DNA of 64,000 nucleotides from Bradyrhizobium glycinis (GTDB taxonomy: Bacteria; Pseudomonadota; Alphaproteobacteria; Rhizobiales; Xanthobacteraceae), in NCBI RefSeq assembly GCF_016031655.1, contig NZ_JACCHQ010000004.1, forward strand, positions 186,001-250,000, read 5' to 3'. Of this stretch, positions 62,501-64,000 are shown one piece after another (the first letter of the stretch is position 1; every line of letters starts with the position of its first letter). A program made the translations under genes and the position numbers. A model generated the notes under the pieces. The model saw only the letters and a list, made by a program, of their open reading frames with translations, was not told the origin of the DNA and searched no databases.

Positions 62501-62980
62501 CTAATCCCAGAATGGAATGGCCGGACGGGCGATCATCAGCCAGAAGATGATCAGAATGGCCGCGAAAGCCGGAAAGCCGAAGGCGAACCACCACCAGAAG
62601 AGATGGTGATAGCGGGCGGGCAGCTCGCTCTTGCTCGCGACCGCCGCGACGGCGAGATCGCGCATCTGCATCTGCATCCACACCACCGGCAGCCAGAAGG
62701 CGCCGATCACGAGATACAGTGCAATCGACGCCGCCACCCAGCCGTCGCCGAGGGAATACCCGCTCGACCAGGCGAGCCACGTGCCCGTGATTGGCTGCAG
62801 GATCACGGCACTTGCCGTGAACAGGAAGTCGGCCAGCACCACCGTCCGCGCAACGCCCGCGATCTCGCGCGGGTCGCCGCGCAGATGTGCCACCAGCATG
62901 AAGAAGGCGATCCCCGCCCCGGTGCCGAGCAGGACGGCAGCGCCGATGATGTGCGCCATCTTCACGAGGAAATAGAGCAT
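62501..62980 (-). CDS. DUF2269-family membrane protein
   Basis: A 159-residue inner-membrane protein with four helices: LYFLVKMAHIIGAAVLLGTGAGIAFFM, VARTVVLADFLFTASAVILQPITGTWLAW, WVAASIALYLVIGAFWLPVVW and LFWWWFAFGFPAFAAILIIFWLMI. His9 in KMAHIIGA matches the conserved His of this family. The start overlaps the stop of the upstream SDR/DoxX gene by one base (TGATG). Function unknown. Confidence 0.87.
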   Translation of the reverse strand: MLYFLVKMAHIIGAAVLLGTGAGIAFFMLVAHLRGDPREIAGVARTVVLADFLFTASAVILQPITGTWLAWSSGYSLGDGWVAASIALYLVIGAFWLPVVWMQMQMRDLAVAAVASKSELPARYHHLFWWWFAFGFPAFAAILIIFWLMIARPAIPFWD

Positions 62981-64000
62981 CAGCGATCCTCCCGGATCGC
63001 CATGGCGACCAGGTTGAGCATGATCACCGGCCAGATCTTCAGCATCGGTCCCAGCGGATCGGCCCATAGCCGCGGCACCAGGACGGTGCCGATCACGGCA
63101 TAGGTGAGCGAGATGATCAATGCTGCCCAGAGCCCGTAGCGGCTCAGAGGCCGCCAGATAATGGCAAGGCCGATGACGATGTCGGCGAGCGCACCGGCCG
63201 TGACGACGAGCGCCGCGACGTTCCCTTGCAGCCCGCCTTCAAGCAGCAACGACATGCCGATGTTCCACCCCGCGCTCAGCGAGATGATGCCCGTGGCGAT
63301 CCAGAACGCACCGAAGACGCCGAAGATCAGCGGCTTGAGCGCATACAGCCGCGCGAACCAGCGTTCCTGCACCGAGGCGGGTTCTCGCGCGAGCGCGACG
63401 TCGAGATCGCGCGGTGGAGTGCCGGTCAACCGACGCCAGGGCTCGGGATCGCCGGTCGCACCGCGGCGCATTTCCGCCTGTGCCGTCGTGTTGATGGGCG
63501 TTCGCCATCCCAGCATCTGCGCAACGTCTCCCGCGCGGTAAGCAACCGAAGCCATCCAGGATGGCAGCTGCAGGCGGTACGCCGGCCTCCAGCGCAGCCA
63601 GGCCCGAAACAGCGCGACCGCGTCGCTGAAGGCGATCTGCCGTGGGCCGGCCAGATCGATGGCGATGCGGGAGGGCGCGCCCGGCTGCAGGAAGAACAGC
63701 ACGGTCTCAACGACCTCGTCGAGATGCACCGGTTGAATCGCGGCCGTGTCGGGCATGTCCGGCAGAACCGGCAGCGCCGCCAGCCCTCGCAACAGCGCGC
63801 TGCCGCCATAGGCGGCGCGGCCGATCACGACGGAGGGTCGCAGGATGACCCAATCGAGGTCGCGCGCCATCAAGGCGGCTTCGCCCTCCCGCTTGGTACG
63901 GGAAAAATCGCTGGGGGCATCGACATTGCTGCCGATCGCCGAGAACAGGATCACGCGGCGGACGCCTGCGCTTTCGCAGGCGCTGTAGAGTGCCGCGCTT
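62980..64000 (-). CDS. SDR/NAD(P)-binding protein fused to a DoxX-like membrane domain (partial, N-terminus off right edge)
   Basis: The frame runs through the right edge; residues before the first Met in the window read SAALYSACESAGVRRVILFSAIG, as in an NmrA-type short-chain dehydrogenase. The sugar-nucleotide-epimerase-like part continues to about residue 170 (FSRTKREGEAALMARDLDWVILRPSVVIG). The C-terminal 130 residues are a four-helix DoxX-like domain (PLIFGVFGAFWIATGIISLSAGW onward). The Rossmann GxxGxxG must lie outside the window. It is coupled to the DUF2269 gene, which likely works with it in the membrane. Confidence 0.88.
   Translation of the reverse strand, partial: SAALYSACESAGVRRVILFSAIGSNVDAPSDFSRTKREGEAALMARDLDWVILRPSVVIGRAAYGGSALLRGLAALPVLPDMPDTAAIQPVHLDEVVETVLFFLQPGAPSRIAIDLAGPRQIAFSDAVALFRAWLRWRPAYRLQLPSWMASVAYRAGDVAQMLGWRTPINTTAQAEMRRGATGDPEPWRRLTGTPPRDLDVALAREPASVQERWFARLYALKPLIFGVFGAFWIATGIISLSAGWNIGMSLLLEGGLQGNVAALVVTAGALADIVIGLAIIWRPLSRYGLWAALIISLTYAVIGTVLVPRLWADPLGPMLKIWPVIMLNLVAMAIREDR

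Overview
The window is a 64 kb piece of a GC-rich alphaproteobacterial chromosome that most resembles Bradyrhizobium. Three things point there. The nirK/hemN/nnrRS block, the hmu heme-uptake block and the napEDABC block occur together in the order and relative orientation I remember from B. diazoefficiens USDA 110. The promoters carry FixK2/FNR-type TTG-N8-CAA boxes. Many intergenic gaps hold the GC-rich palindromic elements typical of this genus. I see no tRNA, rRNA, CRISPR array, IS element or prophage. Gene density is high and codon use looks uniform, so this reads as core chromosome.

Layout. 0-7.6 kb: a LysR regulator (cut by the left edge) divergent from a PrpF-type isomerase and a DctA-type carboxylate transporter; an AsmA-family protein; a two-subunit 3-oxoacid CoA-transferase with a GNAT acetyltransferase. 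7.6-10.5 kb: a ferric-iron ABC permease and binding protein, preceded by two Irr-like (ICE) palindromes. 10.5-17 kb: the nitrite/NO block: nirV, nirK, a small membrane protein, hemN, a DUF1858 protein, an NnrR-like Crp/FNR regulator and nnrS, with three FixK-type boxes. 17-20.7 kb: an AraC regulator, an orphan FixJ-like regulator whose phospho-acceptor Asp is replaced by Glu, and a MuiA/DUF4139 protein. 20.8-29.6 kb: a complete heme-uptake locus, hmuPTUV facing hmuR-hmuQ-hutX-exbB-exbD-tonB.

29.6-41.3 kb: a phytase-like secreted protein, a sugar ABC importer without an ATPase gene, a 2-hydroxyacid dehydrogenase, a chemoreceptor, a Bug-type binding protein and two paralogous DMT transporters. 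41.6-50.6 kb: purA, a proline-rich membrane protein, several small secreted or membrane proteins, msrB, msrA and a RecD-like helicase. 50.8-52.4 kb: a four-gene ECF sigma-factor operon containing two CPxC membrane proteins and an isoprenylcysteine-methyltransferase-like protein. 52.8-57.1 kb: the periplasmic nitrate reductase operon napEDABC with its own FixK box. 57.2-64 kb: a luciferase-like monooxygenase; then a module of amphipathic/membrane stress-type proteins (DUF3618, holin-like, YmgE, YidB); then DUF2269 and an SDR/DoxX fusion cut by the right edge.

Functionally the window links nitrate and nitrite respiration (Nap, NirK, NnrS, anaerobic heme synthesis by HemN) with iron and heme supply (Fbp, Hmu). 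The most promising little-described unit is the 58.6-62.4 kb module: two transcription units facing each other, both preceded by the same GGAAC-N16-AGTTCGACCT promoter-like sequence, which resembles EcfG general-stress promoters.
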